Assembly (NCBI GenBank): GCA_945916235.1 | Contig: CAMEGQ010000004.1 | Coordinates: forward strand, 1-59,564 | DNA from: an uncultured Porphyromonadaceae bacterium | GTDB lineage: Bacteria > Bacteroidota > Bacteroidia > Bacteroidales > Muribaculaceae | DNA length: 59,564 nucleotides | Reading direction: 5' to 3' | Shown: positions 1-6,482 of the stretch, one piece after another | How the letters are laid out: the number at the start of each line of letters is the position of its first letter | Numbering within the stretch: the first letter of the stretch is position 1 | The notes under the pieces: generated by a model | Database searches by the model: none | What the model saw: the letters and a program-made list of their open reading frames with translations, nothing else | What the model was told of the DNA's origin: nothing | Translations under genes and position numbers: made by a program

Positions 1-144
1 AACACGTTGGAAAAAGAGCCGGAGCGCGATATTTTTCAGGTGGCGTGGCTCTCGTATCTCGTGAGGGACTATGGCGTGTCTCCCATGTGGCTGCTTACGG
101 GCTTCGGGGATTTCTACACAAAAAAAGCGGAGACCATTCGCTGA
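1..144 (+). CDS. C-terminal fragment of an XRE-type HTH regulator (cut by window edge)
   Basis: Frame 1 is open from the first base to a TGA at 142-144 and encodes 47 residues. The stretch GVSPMWLLTGFGDFY matches the hallmark 'GVSPxWLLTGxGxM' segment that follows the helix-turn-helix in phage-repressor-like XRE regulators (family knowledge). The helix-turn-helix itself lies left of the window. It converges on the recombinase gene, with 13 bases between stops, so a repressor of a mobile element is the natural reading. The family call rests on one short motif; the partner element is inferred. Confidence 0.6.
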   Translation, partial: NTLEKEPERDIFQVAWLSYLVRDYGVSPMWLLTGFGDFYTKKAETIR

Positions 145-157
145 CCTCCGCTTTCTG

Positions 158-1333
158 TTATTTCTTGCTTTGCTCGTCTCCTGCGATTGGTAGAATCGGG
201 GGGATGAGCATTGCCGCTTCCTGCTTCTTCTTGTCCATGACCTTTGCGTATATTTGGGTCGTGTGGATTTCCTTATGTCCGAGTAGCTTCTGCACCGTGT
301 AAATGTCCGCTCCGAGGTCAAGCATCATTACTGCGAATGTGTGCCGTCCGCTGTGGAACGTGATGTCTTTCGTGATCCCTGCCCTAACTGCCCACCGTTT
401 TAACTCCATGAGGTAATATGAAGAGTAGGAGAAGTTCGGGAAGACGTGGTCTTCCGGCTCTCGTCTTTCGCCCATGAACGCCACCGCCTGTGGGTTGATG
501 TCGATGTACTCCTGTCCTCCTGTCTTCTTCTGCTTGAAGACGATTCTCGTGAACTCTCCCTGCTGTCGCACCTCTTTCCACTTCATCTTCTCGATGTCGC
601 TCTTGCGCAGTCCTGTGAGACAGGAGAAGAGGAAGGCGTTCCGAAGCACCGGGTACTTGCACTCCGCCGCTGCCATCGCCTTGACCTCGTCAAGCGTGAG
701 GTACACTCGCTCTCGTTCTTCGAGCTTGAAGCCCTCGATCCCTCGCAGGGGATTCCGGGGGATGATGCCGTCCTCAAAGGCTTGGTTTATGCAAGCGCGG
801 AGTTTGTTGAAGTAGGAGACCTTTGTCGCGTTGGATATTGGCTTCATGTCCTCGGTCGTGGTCGCTTTCTTCCGCTTGTCTCGCACTCGTGCCGTCTTGT
901 CGAGGTAGTCCTTGAACCCCTGCACAAATGCCGGGGTTACGTCTCTGAACGTCATGTCGGGGCGGCAGTATCTTTCGAGGTGCTTGAGTGCGCTGTGCCA
1001 ATTACCCCAATTGCCGAGGCTTGCAGGGTTCTCGTGTCGCTTCTCGCATAGCATTCGGTAGTATTCGAGAAAGTTGGTGTCAAGTTTGTACCCGGTTTCA
1101 AATCCGAAGCGTCCGTTTTGGAACTCGACCACTCTCTGCGCCCGGATTGCGTCTGCAAGTTTGAGGGTCTCTTTGTTCTTCTCCTTGTCTGCTCTCGTCT
1201 TCTCCGGCACAAGGTAGAGGTTGAGGAACTCGTAGCTCCGTTTGCCGTTAATGTAAATGTCGAGGTAGAGAGATGTGTTGCCGTTCCGCAACGCTCGCTT
1301 TCGGATGCGGATTGGCTCTTTCGATTTTTCCAT
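158..1333 (-). CDS. Tyrosine recombinase (site-specific integrase)
   Basis: A 391-residue integrase of the Bacteroidetes tyrosine-recombinase type. An N-terminal arm-binding region (about 8-75) precedes a SAM-like core-binding domain (about 85-195) and a catalytic domain. The catalytic set is visible: Arg243 in TGLRKSD, His327 and Arg330 in HSGRH, His353 in LLGHK and nucleophile Tyr362 in IYAKV, so the enzyme looks intact. It would cut and join DNA at the element's attachment site. The gene starts 199 bp from the 3' end of mnmE and points away from it, as expected for an integrase next to its att site. It converges with the regulator fragment on the left. The ATG at 1331-1333 follows an unusual pair of inverted repeats. 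Confidence 0.93.
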   Translation of the reverse strand: MEKSKEPIRIRKRALRNGNTSLYLDIYINGKRSYEFLNLYLVPEKTRADKEKNKETLKLADAIRAQRVVEFQNGRFGFETGYKLDTNFLEYYRMLCEKRHENPASLGNWGNWHSALKHLERYCRPDMTFRDVTPAFVQGFKDYLDKTARVRDKRKKATTTEDMKPISNATKVSYFNKLRACINQAFEDGIIPRNPLRGIEGFKLEERERVYLTLDEVKAMAAAECKYPVLRNAFLFSCLTGLRKSDIEKMKWKEVRQQGEFTRIVFKQKKTGGQEYIDINPQAVAFMGERREPEDHVFPNFSYSSYYLMELKRWAVRAGITKDITFHSGRHTFAVMMLDLGADIYTVQKLLGHKEIHTTQIYAKVMDKKKQEAAMLIPPILPIAGDEQSKK

Positions 1334-1349
1334 GTCCTTGTCTGTATTT

Positions 1350-1393
1350 TTTGTTACTCATGTGACTTTTTCAGTTCGAGTAACAAAGTCACA
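1350..1393. repeat. Two interleaved inverted repeats upstream of the integrase
   Basis: Inverted repeat A is TTTGTTACTC (1350-1359) with GAGTAACAAA (1378-1387). Inverted repeat B is TGTGACTTT (1361-1369) with AAAGTCACA (1385-1393). Both are perfect, and their arms alternate A1-B1-A2-B2 with a 3-bp overlap, so only one can pair fully at a time. The block lies 17-60 bp upstream of the integrase start. Plausible roles are operators for the XRE-type regulator, accessory recombinase sites or a regulated leader. The repeats are seen directly; their role is inferred. Confidence 0.65.
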
Positions 1394-1532
1394 ACAAAAA
1401 ATCCGGAACTAAAAAGGAAAGGTTTAGAAATCGTCTAAAATTTGAGGGTGACTGTATCCGGCTGATATTTGTGGCTCTTTTTCGGTCTGTTTCCCGATTG
1501 TTTCTGGCTTGTTCGGTGGGGCTTTTATCGCT

Positions 1533-1550
1533 TCATTTACCGATGCAGAA
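1533..1550 (-). other. Putative attachment-site core at the 3' end of mnmE
   Basis: On the minus strand the last 18 bases of mnmE read TTCTGCATCGGTAAATGA, encoding Phe-Cys-Ile-Gly-Lys-stop. The 3' end of mnmE (trmE/thdF) is the attachment site of SGI1-type genomic islands, whose 18-bp core as I remember it is TTCTGTATTGGTAAGTAA. A tyrosine recombinase lies immediately beyond it. No second copy was noticed in the window, which fits an element extending to the left. Assignment as an att core is inference. Confidence 0.55.
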
Positions 1551-3125
1551 GCGGGAAAAGATGGCGGAGAGGATGTCGGGGGTGGTGATGGAGCCGGTGA
1601 TGGAGGAGAGGTGGTGGATGGCCTCACGTACGTCCTGGGCTATGAAATCCGCAGAGATTGGATATGGGGTGGAAGAGGTACTGGATGGAGAGGTGGAGAA
1701 ATTGGTGGATGAGGAAGATGGGGAGGGAGAGGTGGATGAGGTGGAGAAATCGGTGGATGAGGAACAGGAAGAGGGGGAGGTAGATGAGGAAGAGGGGGAG
1801 GATGGGGTGAGGGCGGAGAGGACGCGGCGGAGGGAGGTGGAGGCGGAGCGGAGGGCTTGGTAGTGGCGGGCGTTGGTGACGAGGATTGCGTCGGGGGTGC
1901 TGGCTTGGGCGGGATCAAAAAGGGTGGTCAGAAGGTTGCGCAGCTGTGGCAGGCCTTGACTGGTTACGGCGGAGAAGGGAAGGGTGTGGATGCGCTCGGG
2001 GACGGCTAATCCGTCATCACCTTTGTGGGCGGCGGGGAAGTCACGCTTGTCGCAGTGGTTGTCGGGGACGGCGGCTAAACCGTCGTCGCCACTGTGGACG
2101 GCGGGGGTGAGGTCGGATTTGTTGAGGAGGCGGATGATGGCGGCGTCTGCAGGGGCGCTGTCGAGCAGCCGGGTGAGGAATTCTGAGGTGTCGGTTGAAT
2201 CGGCGTGGGCGTCTTGAACCCAGAGGATGACGCGGGCTCTGGTGATGGCTGACCATGTGCGGTCGATGCCGAGGTTTTCTACGGTGTCGTCGGTGTGGCG
2301 GAGGCCGGCTGTGTCGATGAAGCGGAAGGTGAGGGGGCCTATGGTGGCGGTGTCTTCAATGGTGTCGCGGGTGGTGCCGGGGATGTCGGAGACGATTGCG
2401 CGGTTGTCGCCTACGAGCAGATTGAGCACTGACGATTTGCCGGCGTTGGGTTTGCCGACGATGGCTACGGGGATGCCGTGGCGGATGGCGTCGCCTGTGG
2501 AGAAGGTGTCGGCCAGGGTGTCGATGGTCTGAAGGGTTTCGGTGGCGATGGCGGCAAGTTGCTGTCGGTTGGCAAATTCGACGTCTTCTTCCGAGAAGTC
2601 GAGCTCGAGCTCCAGGAGGGCTGCCAGATTGAGCAGCTGGTCGCGCAGGGTGGATAGCTTGGATGAGAATTGGCCGCGCATCTGGGTCTGTGCCAGGCGG
2701 TTGGCGGCGCGCGAGGTGGAGGCTATCACGTCGGCCACGCTTTCGGCTTGTGCCAGGTCCATGCGCCCGTTGGCGAAGGCCCGGCGTGTGAATTCGCCGG
2801 GTTCGGCTAATCGGCATCCCTGGCGGATGAGCAGGTTGATTAGTTCTTGCTGGATGTAGAGCGAGCCGTGGACGGCTAATTCTACCACGTCTTCGCCTGT
2901 GAATGAGCGCGGGTTGCGGTAGACGGTGGCCACTGCCTGGTCGAGCTGTTCGTCGGTTTCGGGGTCGGCGATTGTGCCAAGATGGGCCGTATGGCTGACG
3001 GCGTCGGTGAGTGGCCGGCCGTGCCAGATGGTCTGGGCTATGGCGATGGCTTGCGGTCCGCTGATGCGGGCCACGGCGATGCCTCCGATGCCGGGGGCTG
3101 TGGATATGGCGCAGATTGTCGACAT
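1533..3125 (-). CDS. mnmE: tRNA modification GTPase MnmE with two extra insertions
   Basis: MnmE, with MnmG, installs the carboxymethylaminomethyl group on wobble uridine of certain tRNAs. Visible parts are the N-terminal tetrahydrofolate-binding domain (about 1-120), a helical domain, a G domain with P-loop GKPNAGKS (224-231), DTAG (271-274) and NKSD (335-338), and the C-terminal CIGK whose Cys is required for modification. The protein has 530 residues against about 450-460 in most relatives. The excess lies in a G-domain insertion (about 342-376) and a Ser/Thr/Pro tract (about 440-487). It is the last gene of an operon, 42 bases after the endonuclease gene. Its 3' end abuts a recombinase gene. 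Confidence 0.96.
   Translation of the reverse strand: MSTICAISTAPGIGGIAVARISGPQAIAIAQTIWHGRPLTDAVSHTAHLGTIADPETDEQLDQAVATVYRNPRSFTGEDVVELAVHGSLYIQQELINLLIRQGCRLAEPGEFTRRAFANGRMDLAQAESVADVIASTSRAANRLAQTQMRGQFSSKLSTLRDQLLNLAALLELELDFSEEDVEFANRQQLAAIATETLQTIDTLADTFSTGDAIRHGIPVAIVGKPNAGKSSVLNLLVGDNRAIVSDIPGTTRDTIEDTATIGPLTFRFIDTAGLRHTDDTVENLGIDRTWSAITRARVILWVQDAHADSTDTSEFLTRLLDSAPADAAIIRLLNKSDLTPAVHSGDDGLAAVPDNHCDKRDFPAAHKGDDGLAVPERIHTLPFSAVTSQGLPQLRNLLTTLFDPAQASTPDAILVTNARHYQALRSASTSLRRVLSALTPSSPSSSSTSPSSCSSSTDFSTSSTSPSPSSSSTNFSTSPSSTSSTPYPISADFIAQDVREAIHHLSSITGSITTPDILSAIFSRFCIGK
1665..1808 (-). repeat. Coding low-complexity Ser/Thr/Pro tract in mnmE
   Basis: This segment encodes MnmE residues about 440-487, almost only Ser, Thr and Pro with repeated motifs such as TDFSTS and TNFSTS. 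On the plus strand the DNA is a purine-rich array of variants of GGTGGATGAGG and GGAGG. It splits the C-terminal helical domain just before the conserved PISADFIAQDVREA segment. The imperfect repetition suggests replication slippage; length may vary between strains. Confidence 0.75.
1998..2102 (-). repeat. In-frame insertion with degenerate 69-bp duplication in the MnmE G domain
   Basis: Residues about 342-376 follow NKSD and contain two related units, PAVHSGDDGLA and PAAHKGDDGLA, with a period of 23 residues (69 bp). The plus-strand DNA shows matching blocks near 2005-2022 (GGCTAATCCGTCATCACC) and 2072-2089 (GGCTAAACCGTCGTCGCC). The segment is absent from the usual MnmE G domain. It may be a small coding-region repeat element or a local duplication. 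Confidence 0.6.
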
Positions 3126-3167
3126 GATGGTGGTGGATGTGGGTTGGGGGGTACGCTACCGGGCGGA

Positions 3168-4061
3168 TTACCGCTTATTCCGGCGGATTCGCGACCAGGC
3201 GGGGAAGTTGCATTGCTTTTCGAGCTGCTGCTCGAGCTGGTCGGGCAGGGCCGAGAAGAAGTCGTGGCCGGTGACGGCTTCTACTGAATCGACGCTGACG
3301 GCGTGGGTCTGCATGCCGCCGGGCACTGGGCCGTTGGGCATTATGAATCCGATGGCCGTGGGCGGGTCGGCATAAGGCGAGAGTATCACTTTGAAGAATT
3401 GCCGTGGGACGGCCACTCCGGTCTCGCCGATGCGTTCTACGGCTTCTCCTTTGCGGAAAATGGGGCCGCAGACTATGATGATGGCGCTGTCGGCGATGGC
3501 TTTCTGCCGGCATTTTTCTTCGAGTTTTTTCCATGAGCCTCGGTTGAGGTCGGCGGCCTGCGGGCAGATGTTGGTCATGAGGAACGACTCTTCCATGGCT
3601 TTCGGGCTCCATTTCATGTCGCCTGCGGGAGCCATGTGGCCTCGGTCATAGCCGGAATAGGAATAGTCCCAGGTTTCGGCAGAGCCTTCCACCGAATCGT
3701 CGCCTCGGAATTTGTCGGAGCGGCCGCTTTCGCCGTCGGTTTCGGATGGGAGCAGTTCCCAGCTTACCCAGTTGGGCTGATGGGTCTCGGGGTTGAACGA
3801 AACGGTCATGCCCGTGTAGCTGATGAGCTTCTCGGGGAGGTCGGGGTTGGTGATCACAGCCTCAAGGGAGCCATCGGCTTCGGTGGCGGTGGCTTTGTCG
3901 CCGCCATGGGCTGAAAAAGCTAACGCTACTACAACGGCAACAACCGCCAGGCCCAGAATCCAGGCCAGGCGGCGGTTGCTTTTGTCGATATTTGATTTGC
4001 GTCGGCTGCCGCCACGCGAGGCGGACTTGCGAGCGGAGCCCGACGGGCGTCGGTTTTGCAT
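3168..4061 (-). CDS. Membrane-anchored DNA/RNA non-specific endonuclease (NUC1 family)
   Basis: A 297-residue protein with a basic N-terminus, one membrane segment (about 32-50) and a periplasmic nuclease domain. The signature DRGHMAPAGD (139-148) contains the catalytic His142 of the beta-beta-alpha-metal Serratia/NucA nuclease fold, and a downstream TNICPQ segment supplies the usual metal-ligand Asn. Such enzymes cut single- and double-stranded DNA and RNA without strong sequence preference. The start codon overlaps the stop of the upstream TPR lipoprotein gene (ATGA), and mnmE follows 42 bases on, so the three form one transcription unit. Role is likely nucleic-acid scavenging or breakdown in the periplasm (inference). 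Confidence 0.9.
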   Translation of the reverse strand: MQNRRPSGSARKSASRGGSRRKSNIDKSNRRLAWILGLAVVAVVVALAFSAHGGDKATATEADGSLEAVITNPDLPEKLISYTGMTVSFNPETHQPNWVSWELLPSETDGESGRSDKFRGDDSVEGSAETWDYSYSGYDRGHMAPAGDMKWSPKAMEESFLMTNICPQAADLNRGSWKKLEEKCRQKAIADSAIIIVCGPIFRKGEAVERIGETGVAVPRQFFKVILSPYADPPTAIGFIMPNGPVPGGMQTHAVSVDSVEAVTGHDFFSALPDQLEQQLEKQCNFPAWSRIRRNKR

Positions 4062-5746
4062 CAGAGGATAGCCGAGATGTTGAAGTTCTGGAATTCAAGG
4101 TCTTTGGCAGCCTTTTCAGCCAGGGAGCGGTCGAGGCGGACGGCCTGACGGAGGTTGTTGTTGACCATTGTGTCATTGTTGGTGCGGGCGCCGAGGATGG
4201 CCGTCAGATAGTAGGTCATGGCGTCGGGAGCTGTCACGCTGGCCAGGGTCGATTTGGCTTTGCTGTAGTCTTTGGCGAGGATCTGGGCCAGGGCGGCATT
4301 GTTGGTCTTGGCCGAGCCGAAAGCGCGGACTGCGGCGTTGGTGTCGCCGGTCATCAGGTAGTAGGTGCCGAGGGCGTCGTTAAGCTGGTCCAGACCTGCG
4401 GCAGCGCCGAATTTCTGGTTGGCCTGACGGTAGTCTTTGTCGCGGAGCGAGATAAGGCCGAGGTTCATCTGGGGCTCGGCGGCGTTGGGGGCCAGACGGG
4501 CTGCGCGGTTGAAGTTGGCTTTAGCCTGGTCGTAGTCGCCGGCGATGTACTGGGTCAGACCCAGGTCGTTGAAGGTGCGGTAGTCGTTGGGGTAAACTGT
4601 GGCAGCCGTCTCATAGATTTTCTGCTTGTCGGCGTTGGAGTCGGTGAGGGTGGCGGCGTAAAGGAGCTCATCGATGCTGAGGTCGCGCGGATTGTTGCGG
4701 TATGCTTCGATGATTTCGTCGTCGCTCTTGCCGATTACGTTGATCGAGGCGGTGATGCGGCTCTTACGCAGCTGGGGGAGAATCTGGTCGGCCAGCTGGT
4801 CGAAGATCGAGGAGAGATTGCGGATCTCTTTTTCGCGCTGCTCGGGATCTTTGTACATCGACAGTACGCTGAGGATCAGCTCTTTGTCCTGGATATTGCT
4901 TTGCGAAACGAGTTTCTGGAAGCCTTCCCAGTCTTCGGGGGTGAAGTTGGCGGTCAGTTCGCCGAATTCGGTGATATTGTCTTTTTTGAGTTTGCCGGTA
5001 AGGTATTTCTTGGTGTTCTGTTCGCGCGATTCGGCCAGACGGGTGTTGAGGTTGAGCGAGCCTTCGGGCGATGCATACGACGAGATGTTGATCTCTTCGA
5101 TCTGACGGTCTTTAGCGGCATTGGCTTCGTTGATCTTCTCGTTCAGGGTGAGCATCTGGTCGCTCTTGAGCTGACCGTCGCGGATGTTGGCCTGATTGAT
5201 CAGGAAGTGGATGTCGGCATTGTATTTTTCATTGATGATACGCTGAAACTTGTCGGGAGCCAGAGCCGGGGTGACGGTCGAGGCGTCGGCAAGAGCGGCG
5301 GTGGCAACAACGCCGTTGGCCACTTTCACGCGCGGGAGCACATATTGCTTGCTGCCCTGGCGCACGTCGAAGGCCAGTTCCAGTTCGCTCTTCATCATGT
5401 CGGGCTGATAGTCGTACATCACGGGGATAGTTACTGTGCCGCCCTTCTCATAGTTGATTACCGGGGCGTTTCCGCGCACCTTCTCGCCCTGAAAGCTGTA
5501 GGGCTGCGAGGCGGTCTCTGTGCCGTTGTAGCAGAGGTATGGGGTGACGGTCACCTGAGCGTTTTTAACAAAGAATTTGGCCGGTACGCGGGCAGTGATA
5601 GTGGCGGGTACGCGGTCGCCTACCACTTCCAGAGGGTTGGGGTTCACCGAGAAGTAGTCGGCCTGAAACTGATTGAGCTTTTTGTTGCAGCCTGTGAGCA
5701 TGAGGGTCCCAGCGGCTGCCAGCAGCATGAATTTTTTGCTGTTCAT
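4061..5746 (-). CDS. TPR-containing OmpA-like lipoprotein
   Basis: A 561-residue lipoprotein: signal peptide ending in LMLTGC (lipidation Cys near 20), a beta-rich N-terminal part, an OmpA-like segment around 215-260 (ISSYASPEGSLNLNTRLAESR, a typical 'x-SPEG-x-N-x-LSxxRA' pattern) and tetratricopeptide repeats from about 365 onward (NDYRTFNDLGLTQYIAGDYDQA, then LGLISLRDKDYRQA). Proteins of this layout are common in Bacteroidales and probably link the outer membrane to peptidoglycan or scaffold envelope complexes. That role is inferred; no exact homologue is recognised. It is first in the operon with the endonuclease and mnmE and has its own -7 box at 5829-5822. Confidence 0.82.
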   Translation of the reverse strand: MNSKKFMLLAAAGTLMLTGCNKKLNQFQADYFSVNPNPLEVVGDRVPATITARVPAKFFVKNAQVTVTPYLCYNGTETASQPYSFQGEKVRGNAPVINYEKGGTVTIPVMYDYQPDMMKSELELAFDVRQGSKQYVLPRVKVANGVVATAALADASTVTPALAPDKFQRIINEKYNADIHFLINQANIRDGQLKSDQMLTLNEKINEANAAKDRQIEEINISSYASPEGSLNLNTRLAESREQNTKKYLTGKLKKDNITEFGELTANFTPEDWEGFQKLVSQSNIQDKELILSVLSMYKDPEQREKEIRNLSSIFDQLADQILPQLRKSRITASINVIGKSDDEIIEAYRNNPRDLSIDELLYAATLTDSNADKQKIYETAATVYPNDYRTFNDLGLTQYIAGDYDQAKANFNRAARLAPNAAEPQMNLGLISLRDKDYRQANQKFGAAAGLDQLNDALGTYYLMTGDTNAAVRAFGSAKTNNAALAQILAKDYSKAKSTLASVTAPDAMTYYLTAILGARTNNDTMVNNNLRQAVRLDRSLAEKAAKDLEFQNFNISAIL

Positions 5747-5821
5747 AGCGTGGTTATATTGTTGGTTTATTATTTTCGCAGGTTATAGAGACAGGTTTGC
5801 GCACATTCTTGTGCGTCAGTA

Positions 5822-5829
5822 CAAAATTA
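5822..5829 (-). promoter_or_regulatory. Bacteroidetes -7 box for the TPR-nuclease-mnmE operon
   Basis: The minus strand reads TAATTTTG, matching TAnnTTTG, 76 bases upstream of the ATG. No clear -33 TTTG is seen at the right distance. A leader hairpin (GCGCACA/TTGTGCG on the plus strand, about 5797-5814) lies between the box and the gene. Confidence 0.5.
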
Positions 5830-5950
5830 GGTAAAAATCTTCAGACGTGCCCCAGATTTAGGGCAATATTTCCTTCCGACCTCAAAATTTAAAACATTTT
5901 AAGGCTCTTAATTGGTTTGGTAATGTTTGTTGGCATAAGCATTTTTGTGT

Positions 5951-5958
5951 TAACTTTG
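5951..5958 (+). promoter_or_regulatory. -7 box in the 5.75-6.48 kb gap
   Basis: TAACTTTG matches the Bacteroidetes -7 consensus, with a TTG about 20 bases upstream. It points toward a short open frame at 5966 and away from the TPR operon. The 736-bp gap around it otherwise holds the two neighbouring promoters and no recognisable gene. Confidence 0.5.
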
Positions 5959-5965
5959 CGATATT

Positions 5966-6106
5966 ATGGATGAAACAACTCCCCACAACGATCCTCATAT
6001 TGTTAGTGTCAAGGACTTTAACCTTAGATTTTTTACCGGGATGAACAGATTTTTAACATGGGCTGTGGCGGCTGTTGAATTTGTAAAGACTCTGCGGCTG
6101 AACTGA
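5966..6106 (+). CDS. Possible 46-residue small protein (or small RNA) of unknown function
   Basis: An ATG seven bases after the -7 box TAACTTTG opens a 46-codon frame with a moderately hydrophobic middle (FLTWAVAAVEFV). If transcription starts where the box predicts, the message would be leaderless or nearly so. No family is recognised and codon usage is not decisive. The same promoter could instead drive a small RNA through about 6170. Low confidence that it is translated. Confidence 0.25.
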   Translation: MDETTPHNDPHIVSVKDFNLRFFTGMNRFLTWAVAAVEFVKTLRLN

Positions 6107-6237
6107 CGGCCTTGGGCCACCAGCCCTATAGCGCCCAGAGGCAATAAGTACCATCTGTAATATTGCGGGGATGCAGGGTTTATGCAGGAAGTGTTAAAAT
6201 CCGGGTGGGTTAAATTTGGTTAATATTTGCGAAAACA

Positions 6238-6270
6238 TTTTGAGTCGGTGTGGTCTGTACACTAAATTTG
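6238..6270 (+). promoter_or_regulatory. Promoter of the glycan-uptake operon
   Basis: TTTG at about 6238-6241 and TAAATTTG at 6263-6270 are spaced as in the Bacteroidetes consensus (about 21 bases). The predicted transcript has a leader of about 205 bases before the lipoprotein start at 6483. Confidence 0.7.
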
Positions 6271-6299
6271 CATCCGTGTAACAGCATTTCAGCAATGGT

Positions 6300-6322
6300 G
6301 GCGCTCTCCGGAGGGAGACGCC
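6300..6322 (+). promoter_or_regulatory. Stem-loop in the long leader of the SusCD operon
   Basis: GGCG-C-TCTCC (6300-6309) pairs with GGAGA-CGCC (6314-6322) around a four-base loop. It lies about 25 bases into the predicted leader, with no T-run after it, so a 5' stabiliser or regulatory fold is likelier than a terminator. Confidence 0.4.
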
Positions 6323-6482
6323 GGCGAATGAACTAAACACTGCATTCAACAGACAACTTGATGGTCAACGGATTGATTTGTAGAGAAAAAGGCTTAAGCA
6401 CAATCGCCTTGGCTTTCCGGTGCAGTCTGTTTACGTAACATGTGTAAATTACAATCCTTAAAAATTAATACCTGTAACATTC

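Noticed and set aside
3992-5788. 598-codon open frame on the plus strand opposite the TPR lipoprotein
   Set aside because: It is the antisense of a well-supported gene with signal peptide and TPR motifs. The long open frame follows from high GC and codon bias.
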